The translations under genes and the position numbers were made by a program. The notes below the pieces were generated by a model. The model worked only from the letters and a program-made list of their open reading frames with translations. It made no database searches and was not told where the DNA came from. Shown in pieces: positions 6,794 to 15,431 of a DNA stretch of 26,902 bases; the stretch's first letter is position 1, and the number at the start of each line of letters is the position of its first letter. The DNA comes from an uncultured Lachnospiraceae bacterium (GTDB taxonomy: Bacteria; Bacillota; Clostridia; Lachnospirales; Lachnospiraceae), in NCBI GenBank assembly GCA_910585555.1, contig CAJUFU010000025.1, positions 12,767 to 39,668 on the forward strand, given 5' to 3'.

Positions 6794-7918
6794 CTACCGC
6801 AATAAATAGCTGTACGCCATCACCACGTAAATTCCCATATAAACCAGATTCGGGATACACACCGCCCCCAGCTTACATAATACCTTAAAGTCCCGCTCCA
6901 CGATCATCAGCACAAAGGCCATCACTGCCATCAGAATAGAGACCAAAAAGACGGCAATGGAGCTACAGATTCCCGCCGTCATATTGACACACACCAAAAG
7001 AATCCACAAACCCACATCTGCCCGCTTTTTCTTCCTTTTTCCGTCATAAATCAGAAGAAGAATCCATAGAAGCGCCGGAATCACCAGACTCCCCGCCACC
7101 GACTTGCCCTGCCAGGTACGGGTCAGGAAAAAAGTCTCATTGGTATAGATCGACACATTTCCAAAAATCTGGAACAATCCCATCACAATCATAAAGACTG
7201 GCAAGTTGACACGTTTGTCAGAAAATAAAAATTTTCCAATCTGAAAGTATAAGAGATAGGTCAACGGTATCAGCAAAAGAGGCATCACCAAATGCGATAC
7301 AATTGTTGCATGTATCCCACTTCTAACTGCCACAAAGGCCACCCACATGGGAAACACCGCCAGCACATGTCGCACATCCAGTCCCGTAGAACCGCCCTTG
7401 TAAGGTAGAATCTTATACATCACACCCGCTTCCTGGGCCAGTAAGGATTCCGTCACATAATAGGCATCATCACCGTCAAAGGATGTACAAGCTGCCGCCT
7501 GGTAAAGCTGGAATCCCAGAATGACCAGGAAGAGCATCCACGTAGTCCGCTCTTCCCAGGACATATTTCTAATCCGCTCCGCAAAGGTGACACGCATGTC
7601 ATTCCCTTTTCCCGTCCTTCCAAACAGCAGTCCAGGGTTACCCTTTTTATAATTCCTATACCACAGAAAAATGCCGCAAACTGCACCCAAGATTGATGCC
7701 ACCGTAAACCACACGGAAGCGGTCCGGAAGTTATGATACTCTACCCACAAAACCGCAGGGATTGTGATGAGTTCGTAAGCTGCCCACATCACAAAATACC
7801 CCGCAAGCAGGGTAAACCCCGGGCTCCTTTTGTCCGCCGCTATAAAATTTGCCGGTATCAGCCCGATACAAAACGGGATAATGACCAGCCAGAAAAACAA
7901 ACTGATGACTGCTGTCAT
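6794..7918 (-). CDS. Polytopic membrane protein (DUF6077-like), possible GT-C-type enzyme
   Basis: 374 residues, first gene of the operon that runs down to 3232. About nine or ten membrane segments are visible, including 3-25, 37-58, 70-86, 128-145, 185-205 and several beyond 205. A short acidic motif, SFDGDDAYY (residues 146-154), lies after the fourth segment in a predicted outer loop. This resembles the metal-binding DxD of GT-C glycosyltransferases that use lipid-linked sugars. I recall this protein type as DUF6077 in Lachnospiraceae surface-glycan loci, but cannot confirm that here. AGAGGAG lies 5 nt before the ATG. The last residues still look membrane-embedded, so the 253-residue product encoded next may supply the missing outer domain. 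Confidence 0.72.
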   Translation of the reverse strand: MTAVISLFFWLVIIPFCIGLIPANFIAADKRSPGFTLLAGYFVMWAAYELITIPAVLWVEYHNFRTASVWFTVASILGAVCGIFLWYRNYKKGNPGLLFGRTGKGNDMRVTFAERIRNMSWEERTTWMLFLVILGFQLYQAAACTSFDGDDAYYVTESLLAQEAGVMYKILPYKGGSTGLDVRHVLAVFPMWVAFVAVRSGIHATIVSHLVMPLLLIPLTYLLYFQIGKFLFSDKRVNLPVFMIVMGLFQIFGNVSIYTNETFFLTRTWQGKSVAGSLVIPALLWILLLIYDGKRKKKRADVGLWILLVCVNMTAGICSSIAVFLVSILMAVMAFVLMIVERDFKVLCKLGAVCIPNLVYMGIYVVMAYSYLLR

Positions 7919-7951
7919 AATGACTCCTCTTTATGTTTCAATCTTGCGTCT

Positions 7952-7960
7952 AGTATATCA
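7952..7960 (-). promoter_or_regulatory. Extended -10 promoter of the membrane-protein/MBOAT operon
   Basis: On the minus strand, TGA followed by TATACT (7957-7952) forms an extended -10. There is no good -35 box. The start would be near 7945, giving a 27-nt leader to the ATG at 7918. Confidence 0.45.
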
Positions 7961-7999
7961 CATTTGGATTATTTTATAGTAATATATGTATATCTTCTA

Positions 8000-8200
8000 T
8001 CATTTTCCCTTCCTCTGTCCACCATATAATCGTTCGCGCCGCACGAATGATGCATACTTTTTACCAAAATAATAGAGCTTCACTCCCACATATTCCTCAT
8101 AGCTTTCGCTATTTTGCAAATCAGCCATAATCCTTTTCACTACGGCAGAAGTACATTTCTTATGTTTTTTAAGGCAGATAAACGGCTTCATGTCTATCAT
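8000..8200 (-). other. Orphan reading frame after the broken ATPase, unrecognised
   Basis: A 66-codon frame overlaps the end of the broken ATPase in another frame. Codons beyond that ATPase's stop (below 8169) encode a very basic stretch ending YFGKKYASFVRRERLYGGQRKGK-like residues. No ribosome site fits its ATG. It may be the 3' remnant of a gene fused or shifted by decay. I could not assign it to a family, and it may be non-coding. Confidence 0.25.
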
Positions 8201-8600
8201 CCAGCAATATCAGATTTGCTTCCTTGGCAGAAGATATCACGATTGGAGAATGTGTGGCAATGATAAACTGAACCTTCTCAAAAGTTGTACTGAGCGCACG
8301 AATAATATTCCACTGCCACTTCGGATGCAAATGCATATCAACTTCATCAATCAGCACAATCCCCCTGATCTGTGTCCTATCCCGGAGTTCCGGGTTCAAA
8401 AAGTGGAGGAATCTCCTACCGCTTTAATCTGCATACGGACATCTTCTTTTACAATATTTTTGGTATTCACCCCTTCTACATTTACGAACAATCCTCCAAG
8501 GGCAGCCGCTATACCTTCCAGCACGGAAGTTTTACCTGCACCATTATCTCCGATTAATTGGCCACTCCTCCTACAATCTCTCTGCCCATTTAGTAACAGG
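8169..8600 (-). pseudogene. Broken AAA/ABC-type ATPase, internal deletion plus frameshift
   Basis: Two frames together spell the ends of one ATPase. Upstream (about 8600-8396): GDNGAGKTSVLEG, a Walker A motif coded at 8551-8528, continuing to a TGA at 8398. Downstream, shifted by one base from 8399: NPELRDRTQIRGIVLIDEVD, then MHLHPKW (Walker B), then FIIATHSPIVISS (H-loop), ending at 8169. Intact relatives of this chain-type ATPase (AAA_15/AAA_21, used by several defence systems) have well over 100 residues between the two parts. Here about 51 codons separate Walker A from the joint, so the centre has been deleted. The N terminus before Walker A is also missing or scrambled. No start codon with a ribosome site was found. 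It is almost certainly non-functional as an ATPase. Confidence 0.8.
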
Positions 8601-8633
8601 TCAGAACCAGATTGTTGTATGTCTCTTATATTC

Positions 8634-10193
8634 TTAATTTTCTATAAACTGCAATTGTTCTTCATCAAACACAAAATAGTGCGGCAAATAGTCATAGTAA
8701 CCCTTGCTGAAATCCCCTTCATAGCCTACATAAGTATTTTCCCCGAGCATTATAGCATCATCTTCTGTCAGATAAGCAGTTTTCATTCCAAAGCACATAT
8801 ATCTTCTCGATATGTCGGGTTCAAATGGCATCCCCCTATCTGCCCCAAACACATATGTCACACTACCAGAACCATTGGCTGATAACTCCCATAATAAAAA
8901 CTTATATCTGCCTGCATCCAAAAGACCTCTTTGCGGGTCATCTCGCGTTAAAGTTAAATATCCATAAATATCATCATATTCTGTCACGCAATAGCATGTC
9001 CCATCAGGAGATATGTAATAAATCATAACATCCGAATACAATTCGTCCACTTCACTGTACTCGCCGGTAATTCCGTATGCCTCGTTTATTCCATCACCGT
9101 CAAAATCATCATAAAAGAAACAAATCTCAGCAGAGGACCTAATGTTTTCCTCAAAAATGGTATGTAAATCTTCCTCCGAAAGATGGTCGTCTGTCACCAC
9201 GTATTCCACATCATACGCAAAAATGGTCCATTCAATCTCTGTACCTAAAATATTCTGTCTCTCAGTCTTTTCTATATCCTCCTGTGACAAATTAACCCTT
9301 GCAACCGAACATCCATCGTCATTAAAACGATAATACTCGGAATCATCACGATATATCCAAATCGTTCCGTCCGCATAAACACTATAAGGATAGTAGATAT
9401 CTTCCGTTGCTCCATCCAACCTCAATGCCACAGCCTCAATCCCATTGAAAGCATAAATTTCAAAAATTTCCGCCTCATGATGTATATGCCATAAAAGTAG
9501 TTCGGAAATTCCATTGCCATCAATATCAAGGTAAGAATATGCCAATTCGCAAGGCTCGTCTCCTCCAAACAGTTCATCATAATGTGAAGGTGTAAAATAA
9601 TCATCCATCAAAATCCGTTTCAAATCAGGAAATTGTGTAACGTACTGATCTGCATTGCGTTCCCATGCTTCTGGTGATATACTCGTTACTTCCTTATATT
9701 TCTGTAAAATAACTTCATATGCCCTGTGCGCCGCTTCTTCACTCCATTCGAAAACCGGCCCCCTGGACTCTTCCTGTTCTTCTATATCCTCTTGTTCCTC
9801 CGTTTCCTGTTCTACCTTCTCTCCTTGTTTGCTTTCTTTCTCATTTCTATCATCATACTTTTCTTTTATCACCTGTATTCGATTTAAGTAATCACTGTCA
9901 CCCGACAGATTATGGCAAATCTCTAGGAGACTTACAGCCGTCTCGTATTCCTCCATTCCCTCACAAGCTGCCGCTTTACCTAAATAAGCTTCCACACATG
10001 TTTCATCAATGGCAATCGCCCTCTCAAACGCAAGTGCTGCTTCCTCATAGTTCTGCTCCTCCAAATACCTATTTCCTAAATCCAACTGTCTTTGCAGGCG
10101 GTTGGATGGCATATGATAAACGCCGGTTCCTGCTGCCAAAGCGATCACCAGCACAATTATCACAACTCCAAACGTCAACCCCTTCTTATTCAT
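8634..10193 (-). CDS. Anchored TPR protein with Asp-rich DxDG loops
   Basis: 519 residues. A membrane anchor (about 6-23) lacks a lipobox Cys. TPR-like helices follow (about 36-100; GNRYLEEQNYEEAALAFERA), then a Glu-rich linker (about 115-145) and an extracellular region. That region contains two Asp-rich loops, LDIDGNGISELLL and DDFDGDGINEAYG, which look like the metal-binding loops of FG-GAP or EF-hand-type repeats. I choose ATG 10193, with AAAGGA 12 nt upstream; the GTG at 10214 and ATG at 10205 have no usable ribosome site. Proteins with an anchor, TPRs and such loops are common in gut Clostridia, but their role is unknown. It is intact although both neighbours are pseudogenes, and its stop codon overlaps the remains of the 8169-8600 ATPase. 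Confidence 0.8.
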   Translation of the reverse strand: MNKKGLTFGVVIIVLVIALAAGTGVYHMPSNRLQRQLDLGNRYLEEQNYEEAALAFERAIAIDETCVEAYLGKAAACEGMEEYETAVSLLEICHNLSGDSDYLNRIQVIKEKYDDRNEKESKQGEKVEQETEEQEDIEEQEESRGPVFEWSEEAAHRAYEVILQKYKEVTSISPEAWERNADQYVTQFPDLKRILMDDYFTPSHYDELFGGDEPCELAYSYLDIDGNGISELLLWHIHHEAEIFEIYAFNGIEAVALRLDGATEDIYYPYSVYADGTIWIYRDDSEYYRFNDDGCSVARVNLSQEDIEKTERQNILGTEIEWTIFAYDVEYVVTDDHLSEEDLHTIFEENIRSSAEICFFYDDFDGDGINEAYGITGEYSEVDELYSDVMIYYISPDGTCYCVTEYDDIYGYLTLTRDDPQRGLLDAGRYKFLLWELSANGSGSVTYVFGADRGMPFEPDISRRYMCFGMKTAYLTEDDAIMLGENTYVGYEGDFSKGYYDYLPHYFVFDEEQLQFIEN

Positions 10194-10238
10194 AGTACTA
10201 TCCATTCCTTTCACTTTACTAAAACACCAACAAACAAC

Positions 10239-10651
10239 TTAAGCCGGTTCGTGTAACTTGATAAACGGATATTTGCCATATGCATCGTTTCCGTTCCATT
10301 CATCAATACTCACCACATCCACTTTTTCTATCATATGTCTGCCAGTATTCATATTTTTATGTAAAGCAAACGGCAATTGTGTCTTTAATCTGTCTCTCAG
10401 TCTTCTGCGCATAGTTGAATCTCCATTGGATTAAATGGGCTGGTCTTATAGCTGAATGTTCTTGCCTTTTTAGTATCCGCATTTTTATATTCTAAAATCA
10501 TAACTATATTATCATCTTCAAGAATAAAATCTGCATCGGATAATTGAACTTTTGCATTATGATAGATTTGATGCATTTGGTCTGAAGCCCAAACAGTGCT
10601 GGAATAATCCAATCCATACTCTCCGTTCTCATCTATAAAAATCTTATCCAT
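10239..10651 (-). pseudogene. Truncated PD-(D/E)XK-like protein, partner of the adjacent ATPase
   Basis: The first frame (10651-10397, 84 aa) begins at an ATG with GAGG 7 nt upstream and sits 9 nt after the ATPase stop. It contains LSDADFILED and MILEYKNA; D41, E54 and K56 fit the D...ExK pattern of PD-(D/E)XK nucleases. It then hits a stop. From about 10400 another frame continues with LRDRLKTQLPFALHKNMN and ends WNGNDAYGKYPFIKL to a TAA at 10239. That looks like the true C terminus of the same protein. The two frames imply a deletion or frameshift near 10400. The link to a nuclease fold rests on the motif alone. Confidence 0.65.
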
Positions 10652-10660
10652 ATCTGTACC

Positions 10661-11191
10661 TCACATGTCAAACACTTCATCTAACAGTTTATTATCTGCT
10701 ATCATCTCAACCTTTACTGTATCTGACAGGTTTGATATTCCTTTGTATAAATTATGAAACATCACCATGCTTAAATCTGACCGCCTAATCTCCAGATATT
10801 TTGCAAAATTATAACTATGTGTTGCTATAAATATCTGTACTCCGTTTTTTTGTAATTCGAGTAATATATTTGCCATAATATGCTCTGCACTTTTCAAAGC
10901 CTCTGAGTCCTTTATATTATTAAAGAAAAAATCATGCAGTCTTTTAGCTTTATCTATAGCGTTTTCCTCATAAGACAATTGTGTGGCTGCGTAAATCATC
11001 TTTAGAATAGTGGTTTTGCCAACACCATTTTCACCTATAAGCACATTAATACCATCGCAAAAATCCAGGCAGAAAGCATCCGAGGCAGAATCTCCTGCTT
11101 TACATTCCACATCTTTACAATCTCTGTTATTTTTATATCCTCGTTTCTGAAAGACCATTACATTTAAAATATGAATTGACTTAATTGCCAT
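10661..11191 (-). pseudogene. AAA/ABC-type ATPase with the middle deleted
   Basis: A continuous frame of 176 codons. The N-terminal half has INVLIGENGVGKTTILKM (Walker A) and a helical stretch. It then passes directly into ILLELQKNGVQIFIATHSYN, which in intact relatives follows Walker B near the C terminus (H-loop His). The signature motif and the Walker B Asp-Glu are absent, so about half of the usual 350-400 residues are missing without loss of frame. It cannot hydrolyse ATP in the normal way. I start at ATG 11191 with GGAGGAAGGG upstream; the longer frame to 11239 lacks a ribosome site. It still has a good promoter (11288-11316) and is followed by the PD-(D/E)XK-like gene, so an ATPase-nuclease pair, plausibly anti-phage, has decayed here. 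Confidence 0.7.
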
Positions 11192-11287
11192 TGCACAGCC
11201 CTTCCTCCATATCTTAAGCAATACATAAAAATACGGCAAAATTCAGATGCATACTTTTAATACCTTATTTTACAGCTAATTATCATT

Positions 11288-11316
11288 ATTGTATCACCCA
11301 AAATCATGGTTTTCAA
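11288..11316 (-). promoter_or_regulatory. Promoter of the decayed ATPase/nuclease pair
   Basis: On the minus strand: -35 TTGAAA (11316-11311), a 17-nt spacer, and -10 TACAAT (11293-11288). Each box matches consensus at 5 of 6 positions. The start would be near 11281, giving a leader of about 90 nt to ATG 11191. Confidence 0.6.
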
Positions 11317-11356
11317 TGAAACCTTATATTTATCTGCGCTCTTTTCAATCGCGGCA

Positions 11357-11398
11357 AATAGCCGCTTTCCCTGATCATCATCAAGAAAAGCGGCTATT
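11357..11398 (-). terminator. Likely terminator of the sugar-use operon, with an alternative hairpin
   Basis: A perfect 12-bp stem pairs 11357-11368 with 11387-11398 across an 18-nt loop, 60 nt past the GH2 stop. Only a short T run follows on the minus strand, so it may work poorly. A second hairpin, GCGGC (11351-11355) with GCCGC (11361-11365), uses part of the same stem and excludes the first. Confidence 0.5.
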
Positions 11399-11457
11399 AT
11401 GCAAACCCAATTAATATATTCTGTTATAGCAAATGAAAATTCATCCTATAAAGCAGA

Positions 11458-13641
11458 TCAGCAATCATACAGCCGAATCCCAAATTCGTGACTCATTCTG
11501 GACGGGTGCCCCTTTACATGCTTTGGCATATGATAGATGTCCTGATAGTGATTGGACGCTAATATCCGCTCTCCCTGTTTCAGTACAAGGGCGACATTGA
11601 TATGTTCCCCATATCTGCAGTTTAACTCAAAAATCTGATTCTTACTGTCCCGCAGCAAAGCAAACTCTTTGGATGCTCTATAAATTTCGCCGCCGTCCAA
11701 CTCACTTATGACCAACAGAGCTTCACATGTCCCGATATCATAATCAAAATCGTTGACTACATAGACGGAATCCAGTTTTTCTTTGTAACCTGCAAATATC
11801 CCGATCGGCATATTGCTCTCCATCATGGCGTCAAGTCCTCTCTTGGATGTCCCCCACCAGTCATACAGGCCATAAAAGCTGGTAGGACCGATATCGCTGA
11901 ACAAGAACTGCACATAACCGGAATTGGGTGTATATTTCTGCATACGGTAGTATTCTGTATAGTACTTTAATAATCGGTACTGATACTCCCCTATGCTCTG
12001 GATTGTTACCGCGTTATTATCATCCCCTGTATTTCCGGTATCCAGTTTCTGAAGTCTCCTGTAAACTGCCGGTACTTTCATCAAATTTTCCGCGCAGGGC
12101 GGTGCGTCAAATCCGTATTCGGTATTTAACTTCTCTTCCATACCGTAAATATCCGTATAATGGCCGCTCTCGCCGCATAAGGAACCGATGTAATTATGGC
12201 TGTCCCCGCTCAGAAGATCGTTTTCGCAGTAGGAGCCTTTAATTGCCGGTCTGGAGGGGTCATGTTCCCGGACAGCCTCATACAATGCGGGTCCCGGACT
12301 GATCTCCATTGCCCTGCCATGAGAATTGTCGCGATTCTCTGTTTTATTTGCGTCAAGGCTTCCCGGCTCATTCATACATATCCAGCAAAGAACTGCCGGA
12401 TATTTTTTTAATTGGTCCACATTCTCGAGAAATACACGAATAAAGCGGTCTGAAAATTCATTCGTACCAGGATGTGTCCAATTATATTCCGAATCCTGTA
12501 TGACACCCATTCCCATCTGTGTGCATAACTGATAAAATTCCGGAAACTCCACATGTACATGAACCCGTATAAAGTTGAATCCGCAGTTTTTCATCTTGAT
12601 CAGATCGTCTTTGTAACGCTCCCTGTTCATAGCGGAAATATAATTATCCGGGAAATAGGAAGTGCCTCTCATATAGACTTTCTTATCATTCAAGATAAAA
12701 GATGTCTCCTCCTTAGTCCGTATCATCTCAATCCTGCGGAATCCTGTCACTTCATGATAACAATCCGTTACTGTTTCATCGACATCAATCCATACGGTAA
12801 TATCATAAGTATATGGTGTTCCTCTGTCCCACAGATTCCATAAATGTATGTCCGAAATACGGCCATCGATGGTATACTCTCCGCTTTCATCTATCTGCAT
12901 CGTGTCTCGATAGCAAATCTCATTTGTCATATGATCCTGACAGCAGAAATGAATCCTGGCAGACTCCTGCGTTTTTACATGGACATGGGTTGTAAACTGT
13001 ACTGCGCTGAGCGCTTCATCCAGAGAGTAAGTAAAATCCGGGCTGCCTTCAAACCAGGCTCCCCTATACTGCTTTAAGATTACGTCCCCGTAGATTCCCA
13101 CCGGATTGACATCTCTGGCCACGAACGTATCAGAATGCTCATAGGTGCCTTTCACCATATTGCGTTCCACCTTAAAGGTTCTTCTCGCCGCTTCACCATC
13201 TTCAATACTTGTCTCCCATGGCGACCATACTTTCACGATCAGTCTGTTTGTTCCGCCCCGGTTAATCATTTCATCAACCGGAAACCGGAAGGCCGCCGAA
13301 TATCCCTCATGCTCGCCGACCAAAATGCCATTGAGCCAAACCTTACAATAATAGTCCACATTGGAAAAATGTAATTCATAATGATCGTAAGAAGCATCCG
13401 CCTCAAACTCATTCTTATACCACCAGGGTGCATCATTGAAATACCGAAGTTCTCTGCCCCAATATGGATGATCGGAGAATAATAACTGCAAATGTTTCAG
13501 TTTCCCGACAGGTTCCCATTCAGAGACCTGCGGCCCCTGCTCTGTCAGAAACTCCTCACCCTTATATAATTCCAGCTCTTCACAGATATCATTTACATCC
13601 TGCATGATATACCAATTCTGTTCAATTAATCTGTCCATCAT
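11458..13641 (-). CDS. Glycoside hydrolase family 2 enzyme
   Basis: 727 residues without a signal peptide, so it is cytoplasmic and would cleave an imported oligosaccharide or glycoside. Domains in order: sugar-binding jelly roll (about 50-190; PWWYKNEFEA, YCKVWLNGILVGEHEGYSA), immunoglobulin-like domain (about 200-315), TIM barrel (about 316-600), short C-terminal part. CWICMNEP gives the acid/base Glu425 and LNTEYGFDAPP the nucleophile Glu508. It is shorter than LacZ (about 1020) and has no C-terminal LacZ domain. Beta-mannosidase, beta-glucuronidase or beta-galactosidase activity are all possible, and the substrate cannot be read from motifs. AGGAGG sits 5 nt before the ATG and overlaps the stop of the permease gene, so translation is coupled. 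It is the last gene of the transport operon. Confidence 0.88.
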   Translation of the reverse strand: MMDRLIEQNWYIMQDVNDICEELELYKGEEFLTEQGPQVSEWEPVGKLKHLQLLFSDHPYWGRELRYFNDAPWWYKNEFEADASYDHYELHFSNVDYYCKVWLNGILVGEHEGYSAAFRFPVDEMINRGGTNRLIVKVWSPWETSIEDGEAARRTFKVERNMVKGTYEHSDTFVARDVNPVGIYGDVILKQYRGAWFEGSPDFTYSLDEALSAVQFTTHVHVKTQESARIHFCCQDHMTNEICYRDTMQIDESGEYTIDGRISDIHLWNLWDRGTPYTYDITVWIDVDETVTDCYHEVTGFRRIEMIRTKEETSFILNDKKVYMRGTSYFPDNYISAMNRERYKDDLIKMKNCGFNFIRVHVHVEFPEFYQLCTQMGMGVIQDSEYNWTHPGTNEFSDRFIRVFLENVDQLKKYPAVLCWICMNEPGSLDANKTENRDNSHGRAMEISPGPALYEAVREHDPSRPAIKGSYCENDLLSGDSHNYIGSLCGESGHYTDIYGMEEKLNTEYGFDAPPCAENLMKVPAVYRRLQKLDTGNTGDDNNAVTIQSIGEYQYRLLKYYTEYYRMQKYTPNSGYVQFLFSDIGPTSFYGLYDWWGTSKRGLDAMMESNMPIGIFAGYKEKLDSVYVVNDFDYDIGTCEALLVISELDGGEIYRASKEFALLRDSKNQIFELNCRYGEHINVALVLKQGERILASNHYQDIYHMPKHVKGHPSRMSHEFGIRLYDC

Positions 13642-13650
13642 CTTTTCCTC

Positions 13651-14505
13651 CTAGCTTTTGACTGCCCCCGCCGCCATACCTTCCATTACCTGTTTATTCA
13701 ATACGAAATAAATGATCATGGTGGGCAGAATTGCCACAGTGATTGCCGCAAATGTCCCGCCCCAGTCTCTTTTACCCATCTCTCCCACAAAGTCATTCAA
13801 ACCGACCGGCAGCGTTTTCATCTTGCTATCCGTCATAAAAGTGTTTGCATAAGTAAATTCATTCCAAATATTAACAAAATTATAGATTACCACCGTTACG
13901 GTTGAGTTTTTGGCCATCGGAAAAATCATTGTCAGAAAAATCCTCCAATTTGATGCCCCGTCTATTGCCGCCGCCTCCATCAATTCATTTGGCACAAACT
14001 GCATGAATCCCACGTATAGGAAGATACACATGGGAAGGCTGAAGCCTATCTGCGGAAAAATCAATGATAAGTATGTATTTCTCAAGCCGAGCGCCCCATA
14101 AATCTGAAACATCGGAATCAGACAGGTAAATACCGGAATCATCATTCCCATCAGAAAAAACTTTAGAAGTCCGGCACTTTGTCTGAATTTCAGCTTTGCG
14201 ATCGCAAAAGCCGCCGGCGAACCGGCACACACGATTCCAAGCAATGTACACGCCGCCACAATAACACTGTTTAGAAAGTACCTTGCCAGCTTTCCGCCCG
14301 CAAATGCTGTAACATAATTCCCCAAATATAATTTCTGCGGCATCTGATAAGGCGCCAGATTGGCCATATCTGCTGTATCTTTAAAGCTTGACATAACCAC
14401 CCAGAAAATAGGATAGCCTGCCAGCACAACAAAAACCAATATCACTGCATAAAACGTAATTTTAGTCTTAGTTCCTGCCTGTAATTTATTCATACCGATA
14501 TCCAT
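13651..14505 (-). CDS. Sugar ABC transporter permease, MalG type
   Basis: 284 residues with six membrane segments. It forms half of the transmembrane channel of a CUT1-type sugar importer. The cytoplasmic EAA loop that docks to the ATPase is EAAAIDGASNWRIFLTMIFP, with the typical Gly nine residues after the first Ala. The extended N terminus (MDIGMNKLQAGTKTK) leaves two possible starts. I keep 14505, with GAGAAAGG close upstream; the fifth-codon ATG is possible. It lies 17 nt after the MalF-type permease gene. No ATP-binding subunit is encoded here, which is usual for CUT1 systems that share an MsmX-type ATPase. Confidence 0.93.
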   Translation of the reverse strand: MDIGMNKLQAGTKTKITFYAVILVFVVLAGYPIFWVVMSSFKDTADMANLAPYQMPQKLYLGNYVTAFAGGKLARYFLNSVIVAACTLLGIVCAGSPAAFAIAKLKFRQSAGLLKFFLMGMMIPVFTCLIPMFQIYGALGLRNTYLSLIFPQIGFSLPMCIFLYVGFMQFVPNELMEAAAIDGASNWRIFLTMIFPMAKNSTVTVVIYNFVNIWNEFTYANTFMTDSKMKTLPVGLNDFVGEMGKRDWGGTFAAITVAILPTMIIYFVLNKQVMEGMAAGAVKS

Positions 14506-14522
14506 ACCTTTCTCTTCGCCTT

Positions 14523-15398
14523 CTATTCATCCTTACGCGCCGCTATTTTCTGAATCAACTGCACAATACCCACTGCAATCAGCGACTCCGCCATAATAAA
14601 CACGCCAAGCGTACTTCCATATCCAAATTTCGACATGCTGAAAGCAGTTTTATACATATAGGTGGACACTAGTTCACTGGCATTACCGGGGCCGCCTTTT
14701 GTCAAGATATAAGATACGTCAAATCCTTTCAGGCACCCGTTGACTAAAATGATCAATACCATAAAGAAAATGTTTTTAATCAGCGGAAATTTGATATAGA
14801 TCAACTGTTGGAACCAATTGCATCCGTCCAGATGAGCCGATTCTAAAACGTCCTTAGATACATTCATAAACGCTGAATAGAAAATAACCATATAGAGCCC
14901 GCAAAATTTGTACCCGTCAATCAACGTTACAAATGTCAATGCCCAATCCGGTTCTGAAAGAAATGCATGCGGCGCAAATCCAAGCAAATCTGTTATTGCA
15001 ACCAACACACCCCGCGGCTGTACGGAAAGCAGTTTCTCAAATATTTTACAGATTGCCATGGATGACACTATGCAGGGGATAAAATAAATTACCCTGAGAA
15101 AGTTGGACCCCCTCGAAATACTGGATAACAAGACCGCCATCACCAGCCCCATAAGGAGCTGGAAGACGGTTCCAAGAATCATAAAGAAGATATTGTTCTT
15201 AAATGCAATCCAGAGTGTTTTATCGCTAAACAGCTTCACATAATTATCCAAACCGATGAATTTCAATTTCCCGATTCCATTCCAGTCTGTAAAACTATAC
15301 GTCAAAGACCAAAGGATCGGCAGAATAACAATAAAAACATAAATGACCAGTGCAGGCGCAGCAAACAGCCACGGTTCTATCTTATTTTTAGGCTTCAT
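14523..15398 (-). CDS. Sugar ABC transporter permease, MalF/UgpA type
   Basis: 291 residues with six membrane segments, the first at about 10-32. The EAA loop is LESAHLDGCNWFQQLIYIKF, slightly degenerate but with the conserved Gly. It would form the channel with the product of the next gene. GAGGAG lies 8 nt before the ATG. It follows the solute-binding protein gene by 33 nt, in the usual order for CUT1 loci. Confidence 0.93.
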   Translation of the reverse strand: MKPKNKIEPWLFAAPALVIYVFIVILPILWSLTYSFTDWNGIGKLKFIGLDNYVKLFSDKTLWIAFKNNIFFMILGTVFQLLMGLVMAVLLSSISRGSNFLRVIYFIPCIVSSMAICKIFEKLLSVQPRGVLVAITDLLGFAPHAFLSEPDWALTFVTLIDGYKFCGLYMVIFYSAFMNVSKDVLESAHLDGCNWFQQLIYIKFPLIKNIFFMVLIILVNGCLKGFDVSYILTKGGPGNASELVSTYMYKTAFSMSKFGYGSTLGVFIMAESLIAVGIVQLIQKIAARKDE

Positions 15399-15431
15399 AC
15401 GATAAACTCCTCTTTCCTGTTGGATATGCCG

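Noticed and set aside
8190..8882. 230-codon plus-strand frame
   Set aside because: It is antisense to the ATPase remains and the end of the TPR gene, and no domain is visible.
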